In this document: in pieces, positions 17,613-25,804 of the stretch
Layout of the letters: each line of letters opens with the position of its first letter
Numbering within the stretch: position 1 is the stretch's first letter
Origin: Hymenobacter sp. YIM 151858-1
GTDB lineage: Bacteria; Bacteroidota; Bacteroidia; Cytophagales; Hymenobacteraceae
Length of the DNA: 64,000 nt
Direction of reading: 5' to 3'
Assembly: GCF_025979705.1 (NCBI RefSeq)
Contig: NZ_CP110136.1
Span: forward strand, 3,596,001-3,660,000
The notes under the pieces: model-generated
Database searches by the model: none
The model's input: the letters and a program-made list of their open reading frames with translations, nothing else
What the model was told of the DNA's origin: nothing
Position numbers and translations under genes: made by a program

Positions 17613-18575
17613 TTTCAGCATCGCGGCCACGGCGTCGTCGGGCGTCAGGCGGTCGGCTTCGGCCTGAAAGTTCAGCAGCAAGCGGTGGCGCAGCACCGGC
17701 GCGGCCAGCTGGCGGATATCCTCGGCGGTAGCCGCAAAGCGGCCGTGGAGCAGGGCGCGGGCTTTGGCGCACAGCACCAGGGCCTGGCCGGCGCGCGGCC
17801 CCGCGCCCCAGCGGCCGTACTCCTGAATAAACTTTACGGGCGAGCCAGCCGGGCGCGTGGCCCGCACCAGGCGCGTTACGTACAGCAGCAGCTCGGGGCT
17901 GATGCTTACCTCGCGCACCAGCTGCCGCAGCTGCCGCAGCTCAACGGCGCCAATTACCGGCTCGGGGTGCCCCACCGAGGTGCCCGTGGTGCCCTGCAAA
18001 ATGGCCAGCTCCTCTTGCTCCGAAGGGTAACCGATGCGGATGTACAGCAAAAAGCGGTCGAGCTGCGCCTCGGGCAAGGGGTAGGTGCCGGCCTGCTCAA
18101 TAGGGTTTTGCGTGGCCAGCAGAAAGAACGGGTCGGGCAGCGGGTGCGTTTGGCCCGCGTATGTTACCTCAAACTCCTGCATTACCTCGAGCAGCGCGGC
18201 CTGCGTTTTGGGCGGCGTGCGGTTGATTTCGTCGGCCAGCACCAGGTTGGCAAACACCGGCCCGCGCATAAACTGAAACGAGCGGTGCCCGGTGGCGTGG
18301 TCTTCTTCCAGAATCTCGGTGCCCAGAATGTCGGTGGGCATCAGGTCGGGCGTGAACTGAATGCGGCGGAACGACAAATCGGTGGCGGCGGCCAACGTGC
18401 GCACCAGCAGGGTTTTGGCCAGGCCCGGTACGCCTTCGAGCAGGGCATGGCCGCCGGCCAGCAGGGCTACCAGCACTTCGTCGAGCACCTCGTGCTGGCC
18501 CACGATTACCTTGCCGATTTCCTGGCGCAGGAGGGGCAGTTTATCAAGCAGGCGGTGGAGTTCTTGTTCGGTCAA
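17592..18575 (-). CDS. MoxR family AAA+ ATPase
   Basis: 327 residues. Walker A is GVPGLAKT (48-55), Walker B LVLADEIN (Asp115-Glu116) and sensor 1 LLATQNP (152-158), followed by the PLPEAQLDRFLL segment typical of MoxR. MoxR ATPases are chaperone-like and act on VWA proteins; here the first gene of moxR-DUF58-BatA-DUF4175-membrane protein. The last residues (LSINN) come from an AT-rich repeat, unlike the rest of the gene. Confidence 0.93.
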   Translation of the reverse strand: MTEQELHRLLDKLPLLRQEIGKVIVGQHEVLDEVLVALLAGGHALLEGVPGLAKTLLVRTLAAATDLSFRRIQFTPDLMPTDILGTEILEEDHATGHRSFQFMRGPVFANLVLADEINRTPPKTQAALLEVMQEFEVTYAGQTHPLPDPFFLLATQNPIEQAGTYPLPEAQLDRFLLYIRIGYPSEQEELAILQGTTGTSVGHPEPVIGAVELRQLRQLVREVSISPELLLYVTRLVRATRPAGSPVKFIQEYGRWGAGPRAGQALVLCAKARALLHGRFAATAEDIRQLAAPVLRHRLLLNFQAEADRLTPDDAVAAMLKELSINN

Positions 18576-18763
18576 GTGGGGGTCGGGGTGAGGGTGGCGT
18601 AAAGGTTCGGGGATAAAGTCAGCAATACTTGCCCAAAGCTGCTTAGCGCGGGCAGATTTGCTGATTTACCCGCGAATCCCAAAGTCTGATCAGGCGCACA
18701 CTTGGCTTGTGAAGCTAAGCAGGCGCCTCTACTTTGGCTTACCCTATTCCATAAAATATATCG

Positions 18764-19426
18764 ATGGTGTTCCCCAATGCATGGCGTGTGCGCTGCTGGC
18801 TGCTGCTGGCCGGTTTGCTGCCGTACGCTGCCGCCGCTGCCCCAACTGCGGCTTCGCCCGACTCGGCCACCGCGCCCAAACCCTGGCGTAACAGCCTGCG
18901 CCTCGATTTCGCGCAGCCCATTTATGCTACTGCCGCCAGCAGCATTATGGGCCCTTTTATGCCAATGTGGCCCCTGCGAATCGGTTACGAAAGGCATTTG
19001 GGGCGGCGGGCAAGCTTGCTGGTCGAAGGGTTGGCCGGCGGCGTGTACCTCCCGGCGCGGGCGTCGGGCGCAACCCTGCAGGGGCGCTTTTACTGGCCGT
19101 GGAAGCGGCCCGCTTCGCTGCTTAGGGGGCTGTACGCGGGCCCCACCATCCGCTACCAGGCCCTGCGCATCGAGGGCAGCTTTCCGGGCACCGAGCCCGA
19201 CCCGCTGCGCCGCTTTTTGGGCGGTGGCATGGTGGCAGGCATTCAGGCGCCTGTTTGCAAGCGCCTGCCCCGCTTGTTCGTGGATGCCTCCGTGGAGGTG
19301 TGTGCCTACACACGGATAAACGAACAACCTTATTTCGACCCGTGGCGCCAGTACAGCGAGGAAACCCAATATGAAATAAACGGACGCGCAGCCGACGCCC
19401 GGCTGGGCCTGGGTTTCTGGTTCTGA
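18764..19426 (+). CDS. Outer-membrane beta-barrel protein, unknown role
   Basis: 220 residues with a signal peptide ending AAAAAP, amphipathic strands throughout and a C-terminal GLGFWF, the aromatic ending expected for BAM-assembled barrels. An RIGYERHLGRRASLLVEG strand pair resembles DUF3575-like proteins. Shares the YER..(R)ASL motif with its neighbour 19577-20257 and with 32134-32817. Chosen over an overlapping antisense reading because it has the signal peptide and barrel ending. No CCTAGG occurs here. Confidence 0.7.
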   Translation: MVFPNAWRVRCWLLLAGLLPYAAAAAPTAASPDSATAPKPWRNSLRLDFAQPIYATAASSIMGPFMPMWPLRIGYERHLGRRASLLVEGLAGGVYLPARASGATLQGRFYWPWKRPASLLRGLYAGPTIRYQALRIEGSFPGTEPDPLRRFLGGGMVAGIQAPVCKRLPRLFVDASVEVCAYTRINEQPYFDPWRQYSEETQYEINGRAADARLGLGFWF

Positions 19427-19576
19427 TGGGCCCGCAGCGAGGCGTCCCGCGCAACAACTGGCGCATTGCCACTATCATTGCGTCTCGAACCCGTCGGGGT
19501 GAAGCGTTATTATTCTTTATCCGAAAGCGCTAAACAACAGCTCAATCGGCTTTCGTTTATTAATTAAGCAAGAAGC

Positions 19577-20257
19577 ATGAACCCAACTGTACTTCGTTTC
19601 CAGCTCAACATAGTCTCAGCAGGAGTTGCCATCAGCCTTGTTACCGCATCAGATGCCTTGGCAATGCAGGCGCAGTCCGACAGCACGGCCAAGCGCAGAC
19701 CGTTGCGCAATGTGGTGCGCACGGATTGGCTTGGCTGGGCAGCGCTGAATGCACACAACCAAGCTTTTGCAACGTCAGCAAGGTTTGCTTGGCCTCACCT
19801 CATAACCTACGAGCGTGCGGTGACCGAGCGTGCAAGCCTAAGTGCCGAGTTACTGTTCGACGCTTGGAGTGGGAAACAACACCGCAGCGGCGGCTCGGTC
19901 GGCTGGCGATATTATATCATGCCCTCAGAGCGGGCCGATAGGTTTATGTCGGGCATGTACGCAGAAACCGGCCTGAACTACCGCAAGCTGCGCGGGCAGG
20001 AATATTGGTTATCAGCGGATAGCGACTGGATTACGGCTTATCGTGCAGGCGCTACGCTGAGGCTTGGCTGGCAAATTTGCTTCGGCAAAGGGCGGGTGCG
20101 CTACGTAAGCGACAATGCACTAGGCTTGGGGCTGTGGCTGCCGCTGGGCGAACCGACCTCTTCGTCGGGACAACCTGTAGAGCTTGATCATTCAAGCGGC
20201 TTTATGAGCACCGGACCAAGTCTCAGCCTGCGCGGCGGAATAGGTTTGCAATTTTAG
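19577..20257 (+). CDS. Outer-membrane beta-barrel protein, paralogue of 18764-19426
   Basis: 226 residues; signal peptide (QLNIVSAGVAISLVTASDALA), then ITYERAVTERASLSAELLFD and a C-terminal GGIGLQF barrel ending. Same family as the preceding gene (YER motif followed by RASL) and of similar length, so an old duplication. Base composition is somewhat lower in GC than its neighbours. Role unknown. Confidence 0.7.
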   Translation: MNPTVLRFQLNIVSAGVAISLVTASDALAMQAQSDSTAKRRPLRNVVRTDWLGWAALNAHNQAFATSARFAWPHLITYERAVTERASLSAELLFDAWSGKQHRSGGSVGWRYYIMPSERADRFMSGMYAETGLNYRKLRGQEYWLSADSDWITAYRAGATLRLGWQICFGKGRVRYVSDNALGLGLWLPLGEPTSSSGQPVELDHSSGFMSTGPSLSLRGGIGLQF

Positions 20258-20281
20258 CCCGACTGCGCGTGCAACGCGCCC

Positions 20282-20905
20282 CTACGCCGTGAGGGCATAC
20301 AGCAAAATATTCACCCCAAACTTGGTGTTGTCTTCGGCCAGAAAGCGCTTGTTGCGGAAGTCGTAATCCCACTCGCAGCCGTAATCCTTGTTGGAATACA
20401 GCACCCCGATGCGGCCCTTGATTTCTACGGCCTTCAGGTAGTCGTGGATCAGGTCGTCGCCCCAGCCGTTCAGCTCGAAGGTGGTGGCCGGCGGGCCATC
20501 CTTAAACTTGAAAAACTGCGAGTAGATGGGGTGCGAGTTGGGCAGCTTCTTCAGCGCGCCCGCCCCGAAGCAGCTGCGCATTTGCTCCTCAAACGAGCGC
20601 GCAAACAGCCCGTCGATGTCGTGGTTGCAGTCGTCGACGAACACGAAGCCGCCGTTGCGCACGTACTGCGTGAAGTTCTTTTTCTCGGCCGCCGTGAACT
20701 GCACCAACCGGTGGCCCGAGAGGTAGCAAAACGGGTAGTTGAACAGCTCCGGCGAATCGAGGGCCACCACCTTCTCCTTGAGGTTCACCTTCACGGTGGT
20801 GTACTCAATCAGCGAGTGCAGCAGGTTGGCGGGCATGCGTTCGTCTACGGCATCCCAGTCGCCGGAGCGGTAGCTGAGACGCACGAAGGTGAAAGGAGTG
20901 GGCAC
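20282..20905 (-). CDS. DUF4159 domain protein
   Basis: 207 residues if the GTG at 20905 is used, giving VPTPFTFVRLSYRSGDWDAV at the start of homology; an ATG at 21073 would add 56 residues of unlikely sequence. The domain has FVFVDDCNHDIDGLF, an SHPIYSQFFKF segment and GRIGVLYSNKDYGCEWDYD, with a C-terminal FGVNILLYALTA, all typical of DUF4159. The fold is glutamine amidotransferase-like without a confirmed activity. DUF4159 genes often accompany MoxR/BatA clusters, and this one lies 1.7 kb from such a cluster. Confidence 0.82.
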   Translation of the reverse strand: MPTPFTFVRLSYRSGDWDAVDERMPANLLHSLIEYTTVKVNLKEKVVALDSPELFNYPFCYLSGHRLVQFTAAEKKNFTQYVRNGGFVFVDDCNHDIDGLFARSFEEQMRSCFGAGALKKLPNSHPIYSQFFKFKDGPPATTFELNGWGDDLIHDYLKAVEIKGRIGVLYSNKDYGCEWDYDFRNKRFLAEDNTKFGVNILLYALTA

Positions 20906-21169
20906 GGGAAGGAGGAACTCGGCGGGTATTGCCAACAGAGACACAAGCTGGCCCAGGCAGGACGTACGCCCAGGCCCAACATTCCGAAATTTAGCGTGGG
21001 CCTTCCAAAGTAGCCATCGGGTTTCGGGCCCGAGAACAAATTTGCCGCCGCGGCGCTGCGTCCCCTGCGGCATACTTCAACCAGCTACGTTTGGTGCTAC
21101 TGTTCAGCCGCTTGCGGCGGCGTTGCGTAAGTACACGGACTTTTCTCCGCTCTGCTTACGCCTAACGCT

Positions 21170-21793
21170 ATGAAACCAACTGCTTTGTTACTCCTGGGCG
21201 GCCTGCTTGCGGCCGGCTCGGCCCACGCCCAACTCGGCGTGAAAGCGGGCCTGAATGCCGCCCTGCTCGATGGCGACAACATTTCGGCCCGATCCGAATT
21301 TAAAACCACGCACCACGTAGGCGTTTTCTACGAAGCCAAAATCCTAGGTCCGATTTACATTCAGCCCGAGCTGCAGTACTCGCTGCAGGGCGGCAGCTTC
21401 AAATCGGCCGCTACCAACTTCGATACCAAGCTGCACTACCTCTACGCGCCGCTGGTGGCCAAAGTGCGCATTGCCCGGGCCTACGTAGAGGCCGGCCCGC
21501 AATTCGGCTTTTTGCTGAAGGCCCGCGAAGAAGGCGAAGTGATGGTGGGCCAGGACGAAAACGGCGCCGCCGTGGTGGCCTCGCGCGCCCGCGACGCCTG
21601 GAGCCGCTACGAGAAAACCGACATGAGCCTGTGCGTAGGGGCAGGCTTTAAGCTGATCGGGGGGCTGTCGGTAGGCGCGCGGTTTGTGGCCGGCCTGAGC
21701 GATGTAAACGATGTGAAGAGCATCACGGGCCTCAACGACGAGCGGCTGCGCAACCGCGTGGTGCAGGGCTTCGTGGCCTTTCAGCTGCCCTAG
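21170..21793 (+). CDS. Porin family outer-membrane protein (OMP_b-brl_2 type)
   Basis: 207 residues; signal peptide ending HAQ, then LGVKAGLNAALLDGDN, IYIQPELQYSLQGG, LHYLYAPLVAKV and LSVGARFVAGLSD, the repeated strand motifs of the outer-membrane barrel family PF13568. Paralogous to the next gene in all these motifs, so a tandem duplicate. Its TAG stop codon is part of CCTAGG (21789-21794) and of the downstream hairpin. Confidence 0.88.
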   Translation: MKPTALLLLGGLLAAGSAHAQLGVKAGLNAALLDGDNISARSEFKTTHHVGVFYEAKILGPIYIQPELQYSLQGGSFKSAATNFDTKLHYLYAPLVAKVRIARAYVEAGPQFGFLLKAREEGEVMVGQDENGAAVVASRARDAWSRYEKTDMSLCVGAGFKLIGGLSVGARFVAGLSDVNDVKSITGLNDERLRNRVVQGFVAFQLP

Positions 21794-21836
21794 GTACCGG
21801 GCAATAGGTGAGCACCTGGGGCAGCTGCCCGGTACC
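21793..21836. terminator. Hairpin between tandem porin genes
   Basis: GGTACCGGGCA (21793-21803) pairs perfectly with 21826-21836; inside it AGGTG/CACCT can pair again. No T run follows, so it could be an attenuator or mRNA-stability hairpin rather than a full terminator. Confidence 0.5.
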
Positions 21837-21913
21837 ACCCAAATATGCTATTGGAAAGGCGGCGGCAGCGCCGGAACTTGCGCAGCTTTTTTACCTCTCG
21901 CGTCGTTTTCGCC

Positions 21914-22546
21914 ATGAAAAAACTCCTGCTGTTGTTGCTGCTGAGCGTGTTTACGGGTGCCGCCGCCCAAGCTCAGTATTTCGGCGTGAAGGGCGGGGCC
22001 AACGCCGCCGTGCTCGACGGCGAACGGATATCGGCCAAGTCGGATTACAAAATCACCTACCACGCCGGCATCTTCTACAACTACAACATCATTGGTCCGC
22101 TCTCCCTCCGGCCCGAGCTGCTGTACTCGCTGCAAGGCGGCGAGTTTAAGGGCGGGCAAGAGGACTACGAAACCAAGCTGCACTACCTCAACCTGCCCCT
22201 GCTGCTCGATGTAAAAATCGGGCCTGTGCACCTGCAGGGCGGCCCGCAGTTCGGGGTGCTGCTCACGGCCAAAGAAACCGGCGTGCTCCTGACGGGCTAC
22301 TCCGCCTCGGGCCAGCCGCAGTACAGCAACGTGAGCGGGCAAGTAACCGACCAGTACAAGAAGCAGGACTACAGCCTGTGCGCCGGCCTCGAGCTGGAAG
22401 TGACCAAGAACCTCTCCCTAGGTGGCCGCTTCAACTCGGGCCTGAGCAACATCGAGGACTTCGACGACATCCGCAGCGCCAACGACCCGCGCCTGAAAAA
22501 CCGCGTGTTCCAGGGCTACCTCGCCATCCGGATGAGCAACAAGTAG
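21914..22546 (+). CDS. Porin family outer-membrane protein, second copy
   Basis: 210 residues from ATG 21914 (MKKLLLLLLLSVFTGAAAQA); a 23-residue upstream extension is rejected because it would precede the signal peptide. Strand motifs FGVKGGANAAVLDGE, SLRPELLYSLQGGEF, LHYLNLPLLLDVKIG and SLGGRFNSGLS match those of 21170-21793 in order. Typical PF13568 barrel of about 200 residues. Ends at a strong bidirectional terminator. Confidence 0.88.
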   Translation: MKKLLLLLLLSVFTGAAAQAQYFGVKGGANAAVLDGERISAKSDYKITYHAGIFYNYNIIGPLSLRPELLYSLQGGEFKGGQEDYETKLHYLNLPLLLDVKIGPVHLQGGPQFGVLLTAKETGVLLTGYSASGQPQYSNVSGQVTDQYKKQDYSLCAGLELEVTKNLSLGGRFNSGLSNIEDFDDIRSANDPRLKNRVFQGYLAIRMSNK

Positions 22547-22562
22547 TGCTGCCAACTCCACA

Positions 22563-22595
22563 AAAAAGCCCGGCCACCTAGGCCGGGCTTTTTTG
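22563..22595. terminator. Bidirectional terminator with CCTAGG in the loop
   Basis: AAGCCCGGCC pairs with GGCCGGGCTT across ACCTA, with A6 before and T run after. It serves the porin gene and the convergent TldE-type gene. The CCTAGG at 22577-22582 straddles the loop. Confidence 0.88.
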
Positions 22596-22612
22596 TTGGC
22601 GTTGATGGAAGC

Positions 22613-23938
22613 CTACACCGCGTCGGAGAGCGAGGTGAAGGTGAAGTCGCGGATCTTGAGCGGGGGCACCAGGTTGCCACCTAGGCGCTGCGCCCGGCCC
22701 ACGGCCTCAATGTTGTTCAGCATAATCACCGGCGACTCGTTGAAGCGCATGTTCTTGATCGGGTGCTTGATTTTGCCGTTCTCGATGTAGAACGTCCCGT
22801 CGCGCGTCAGGCCCGTTACCAGCAACGTCTGCGGGTCCACGTCGCGGATGTACCACAGGCGCGTTACCAGGATGCCTTTTTGGGTGCTCTTGATGAGGTC
22901 GGCCGTGGAGGCGGTGCCGCCTTCCATGATGAAGTTGCCCGCGAAGCCGGTGGGCGCCACCTTGTTCTTCTCGGCCCAGTAGCGCGAGTAGTACAGGTTC
23001 TTCACCACGCCCTTCTCGATGATGGGCAGCTTTTGCACCGGCAGGCCTTCGTTGTCGAACACGCCGCTGGGTGCCAGCGGGTTGGTTGGGTCAATGCTGA
23101 TGCTCACGCGCGAGTCGAACAGCTTTTCGCCTTTGCGCGTGCCGCCGCCTTTCTTGCTCAGGAACGAGCGTCCCTCGTCGGCCTCACGCGCGTCGAATGC
23201 ATACACCAAGCGGTTAATCAGGCCTTCGTCGGATACCAGCGCGGCGGGTTCCAGAATTACGGTGTACTTGCCCGGTTCAATGGCCTTGGCGCTGACGGAA
23301 GCCGAGGCCTTATCGGCGGCTACCTTGGTCAGGGCTTTGGCATCGAGCTTGGCGGCATCGGTATAGTCGGCCACGGCGTAGCCCGAGCCGAGGCCGTCGG
23401 GGGTGCGCACCGTCACCGAAAAGTCGAGGTTGGTAAACTGCTGGTAAGCCTCCAGGCCTTTGCTGTTCCGGATGGCCGCAAAGCTGGCGCCGTCCTCGAG
23501 GTAGCCAGCGGCCGTAAGCTTGCGCGCTTCGCAGAGGGCAATGCTGTCGCCGGCGGCCTGGGCCCGAAAATCGGGCGTGATGCTGGCGGTGCTTTGGGCA
23601 AACGAGTTGGCCGTGAGGTACTGCTGCGGACTGAGGCGCGGCATGTAGTCGGGGTCTTCGGGCGCGAGGCGGGCAATTTCCTCGGCGCGCTGCACGCAGC
23701 GGCGCAGCGTCTCGTCGTCGAACTGGTTGCAGGTGGCCACGCCCGAGCGGCGCCCAAACCAGCACTGCACCACCAACGACACGTTATCGGCCGCGCCGGC
23801 CGTGGTTACCGTGTTGCGGGCGTAGCGCACGTTGCCCGAGGTGCGCCCGTTTAGGTTCGCCTCGCACTCGTCGGCTTTCGTGAAGCTCATGACCTTCTTC
23901 AGAATGGCCTGGGCATCATCTTTTGATAGGATAGGCAT
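22613..23938 (-). CDS. TldE/PmbA-type protein, copy A
   Basis: 441 residues from ATG 23938 (MPILSKDDAQAILKKV). Contains FGRRSGVATCNQFDD, SVTVRTPDGLGSGYAVADY, EPGKYTVILEPAALVSDEG, FIMEGGTASTADLIKST and RDGTFYIENGKIKHPIKN, the order expected for the modulator-of-gyrase family. It lacks HExxxH, so it is the non-metal partner (TldE/PmbA-like) of the protease formed with TldD. Last gene of a four-gene tandem array; very similar to 25805-27136. Confidence 0.9.
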   Translation of the reverse strand: MPILSKDDAQAILKKVMSFTKADECEANLNGRTSGNVRYARNTVTTAGAADNVSLVVQCWFGRRSGVATCNQFDDETLRRCVQRAEEIARLAPEDPDYMPRLSPQQYLTANSFAQSTASITPDFRAQAAGDSIALCEARKLTAAGYLEDGASFAAIRNSKGLEAYQQFTNLDFSVTVRTPDGLGSGYAVADYTDAAKLDAKALTKVAADKASASVSAKAIEPGKYTVILEPAALVSDEGLINRLVYAFDAREADEGRSFLSKKGGGTRKGEKLFDSRVSISIDPTNPLAPSGVFDNEGLPVQKLPIIEKGVVKNLYYSRYWAEKNKVAPTGFAGNFIMEGGTASTADLIKSTQKGILVTRLWYIRDVDPQTLLVTGLTRDGTFYIENGKIKHPIKNMRFNESPVIMLNNIEAVGRAQRLGGNLVPPLKIRDFTFTSLSDAV

Positions 23939-23968
23939 TGGTTGCTGTTGAGAGAGGAGAGAAGAACC

Positions 23969-24006
23969 CAAAAGCGCCCCTCCTCAGCTGAGGAGGGGCG
24001 CTTTTG
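23969..24006. repeat. 38-base perfect palindrome (REP-like or terminator)
   Basis: CAAAAGCGCCCCTCCTCAG is followed at once by its exact complement. The core CCCCTCCTCA/TGAGGAGGGG is the same as the ends of the 27172-27334 element. It lies just past the stop of TldD copy A, where it may act as terminator in both directions. Confidence 0.75.
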
Positions 24007-24013
24007 TGCTGCG

Positions 24014-25663
24014 CTAGATTTTCCGGGCGGTGTTAATCACGTTCACGCCGTTGAAGCGCGTGGTGGCCGAGCCGTGGCTCACGGCCGAGCTCTGCGAGGG
24101 CTGGCCTTTGCCGTCGTTGAAAAAGCCCACGAGGCGGTAGTCCGACTGGTCGCAGGTGGCGGCGCAGGAGTTCCAGAATTCCAGCGTGTTGGCCTGGTAG
24201 GCCACGTCCTCCAGCATACCCGTGATTTTGCCGTTCTCGATGGCGTAGAATACCTGCCCACCAAACTGGAAGTTGTAGCGCTGCTGGTCGATGGAGAAGG
24301 AGCCATTGCCGGCGATGTAGATGCCTTTCTCCACGTTCTTCACCATGTCATCAACCGAGAGCTTGGTTTTGCTCGGCTGCAGGCTCACGTTGGGCATGCG
24401 CTGGAACTGCACATCCTGCCACGATTGCGCGTAGCAGCAGCCGTCCGACTCGTTTTGGCCCACGATGTGCGCCTGGTCGCGGATCTTCTGGTAGTCCACT
24501 AATTTGCCCTCCTTAATCAGGTCCCACTCCTTGGTTTGCACCCCTTCGTCGTCGTAGCCCACGGCACCTAGGGAGCCGGGCTGGCGTTTGTCGGCCACAA
24601 TGTTGACGAGCTTCGAGCCGTAGGGCTTGCCTTGTTTTTTCCAGTCCAACGTGGCGAACGAGGTGCCCGCAAAGTTGGCTTCGTAGCCCAGCACGCGGTC
24701 GAGCTCGAGGGGGTGGCCCACCGATTCGTGGATGGTCAGACCTAGGTGATGCGGATCGAGCACGAGGTCGTACTTGCCCGGCGTAACCGATTTTGCCGTG
24801 AGCTTTTGCTTGGTTTGCTTGGCGGCCAAAGCGGCGTCCTCCAGAATGTCGTACGAGTTCCGGTAGCCGATAACATCGGAGCCAGCCGGGCCGGCAATCT
24901 TGTCCTGGGCTTTAGGCGTGAGGTACTCGTAGCCCAGGCCCATGGAGGCACTCAGGGCCTGCCGCGTCCGGAACTTGCCCGTGCTGCGGTCGACCACGGT
25001 AATGCCGAACGTGGGCCAGATGCGGTGAATGTCCTGATCGATGTACGAGCCGTCGGTAGAGGCGAAGTACTTCTGCTCGTTCACCTGAAACAGGGCCGAA
25101 TTCACGAACGACGCGCCGTTCTCCATAGCCTTGGCGTTGGCGGCCAGCAGCAAGTCAACCTTTTGGGCAATCGGCACCTCAAACGCGTTTTGCTGAATGG
25201 GTGCTTTCCACGACACCTCGCCGTAGCCTTTCTGCGGGGCCAGCTTCACGGGCTCTTTCTGGGCTTTGGCGTTGGCTTTGGCAATTTGCACAGCCAGCTG
25301 GGCGGCTTTGGCCAAGCCCGCTTCCGATACGTTGTTGGTAGCCGCAAAGCCCCAGGTACCGTTGACAATTACGCGCACCCCGGCGCCGTAGCTTTCGGTG
25401 TTGGCAATGTTCTGCACCTGCTTTTCGCGGGTAAACAGCGCCTGGTTGAGGTAGCGGCCGATGCGCACATCAGCATAGGTAGCGCCCGCCGATTTGGCCG
25501 CGTTCAGGGCTGCATCGGCTAAGCGTTTGTTGATGGCGGCATCCATTACCGGATCGAGCAGGCGGGCCAGCTCTACCGGCTCGCCGGCCAGGCTCGGGAA
25601 CGAAGGCAGGAACAGGGCACCGGCAGCCAGGCTGGTAAGGCCCACAAAGTCGCGACGTTTCAA
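24014..25663 (-). CDS. TldD family metalloprotease, copy A (Tat-exported)
   Basis: 549 residues if TTG 25663 is the start, giving (M)KRRDFVGLTSLAAGALFLPS, a twin-arginine signal; the duplicate gene has TTG at the same place with different upstream sequence, which supports it over an in-frame ATG at 25747. The metal site HESVGH is at 312-317 and is followed by PLELDRVLGYEAN; GSLGAVGYDDEGV and DGCCYAQSW follow. TldD with TldE forms a zinc protease that cleaves unfolded or modified peptides. The Tat signal places this one outside the cytoplasm, unlike E. coli TldD. Confidence 0.9.
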   Translation of the reverse strand: MKRRDFVGLTSLAAGALFLPSFPSLAGEPVELARLLDPVMDAAINKRLADAALNAAKSAGATYADVRIGRYLNQALFTREKQVQNIANTESYGAGVRVIVNGTWGFAATNNVSEAGLAKAAQLAVQIAKANAKAQKEPVKLAPQKGYGEVSWKAPIQQNAFEVPIAQKVDLLLAANAKAMENGASFVNSALFQVNEQKYFASTDGSYIDQDIHRIWPTFGITVVDRSTGKFRTRQALSASMGLGYEYLTPKAQDKIAGPAGSDVIGYRNSYDILEDAALAAKQTKQKLTAKSVTPGKYDLVLDPHHLGLTIHESVGHPLELDRVLGYEANFAGTSFATLDWKKQGKPYGSKLVNIVADKRQPGSLGAVGYDDEGVQTKEWDLIKEGKLVDYQKIRDQAHIVGQNESDGCCYAQSWQDVQFQRMPNVSLQPSKTKLSVDDMVKNVEKGIYIAGNGSFSIDQQRYNFQFGGQVFYAIENGKITGMLEDVAYQANTLEFWNSCAATCDQSDYRLVGFFNDGKGQPSQSSAVSHGSATTRFNGVNVINTARKI

Positions 25664-25745
25664 GGTATTAAGGGTAAGGCAGTGAGAGGAGGAGAGAACC
25701 AGGTGCCTGACCCCAAGTGCCGGGCAGGCACCTAGGGCACAGTGC

Positions 25746-25779
25746 AAAAAGACCCCGCCCGGCCGGGCCGAACGGGGTC
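25746..25779 (-). terminator. Terminator after TldE copy B
   Basis: GACCCCG (25751-25757) pairs with CGGGGTC (25773-25779), with an inner CCCGGCCGGG that can also pair. In the minus direction the stem is followed by a T5 run. It separates the two TldD/TldE pairs transcriptionally. Confidence 0.75.
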
Positions 25780-25804
25780 CGCTGCACGCGGCAGCGCTGC
25801 GGGC

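Noticed and set aside
18572-19369. Long minus-strand reading opposite the first barrel gene
   Set aside because: It overlaps a plus-strand gene with signal peptide, barrel strands and aromatic C-terminus; its own sequence is rich in Arg, Gly and Ala without domain features.
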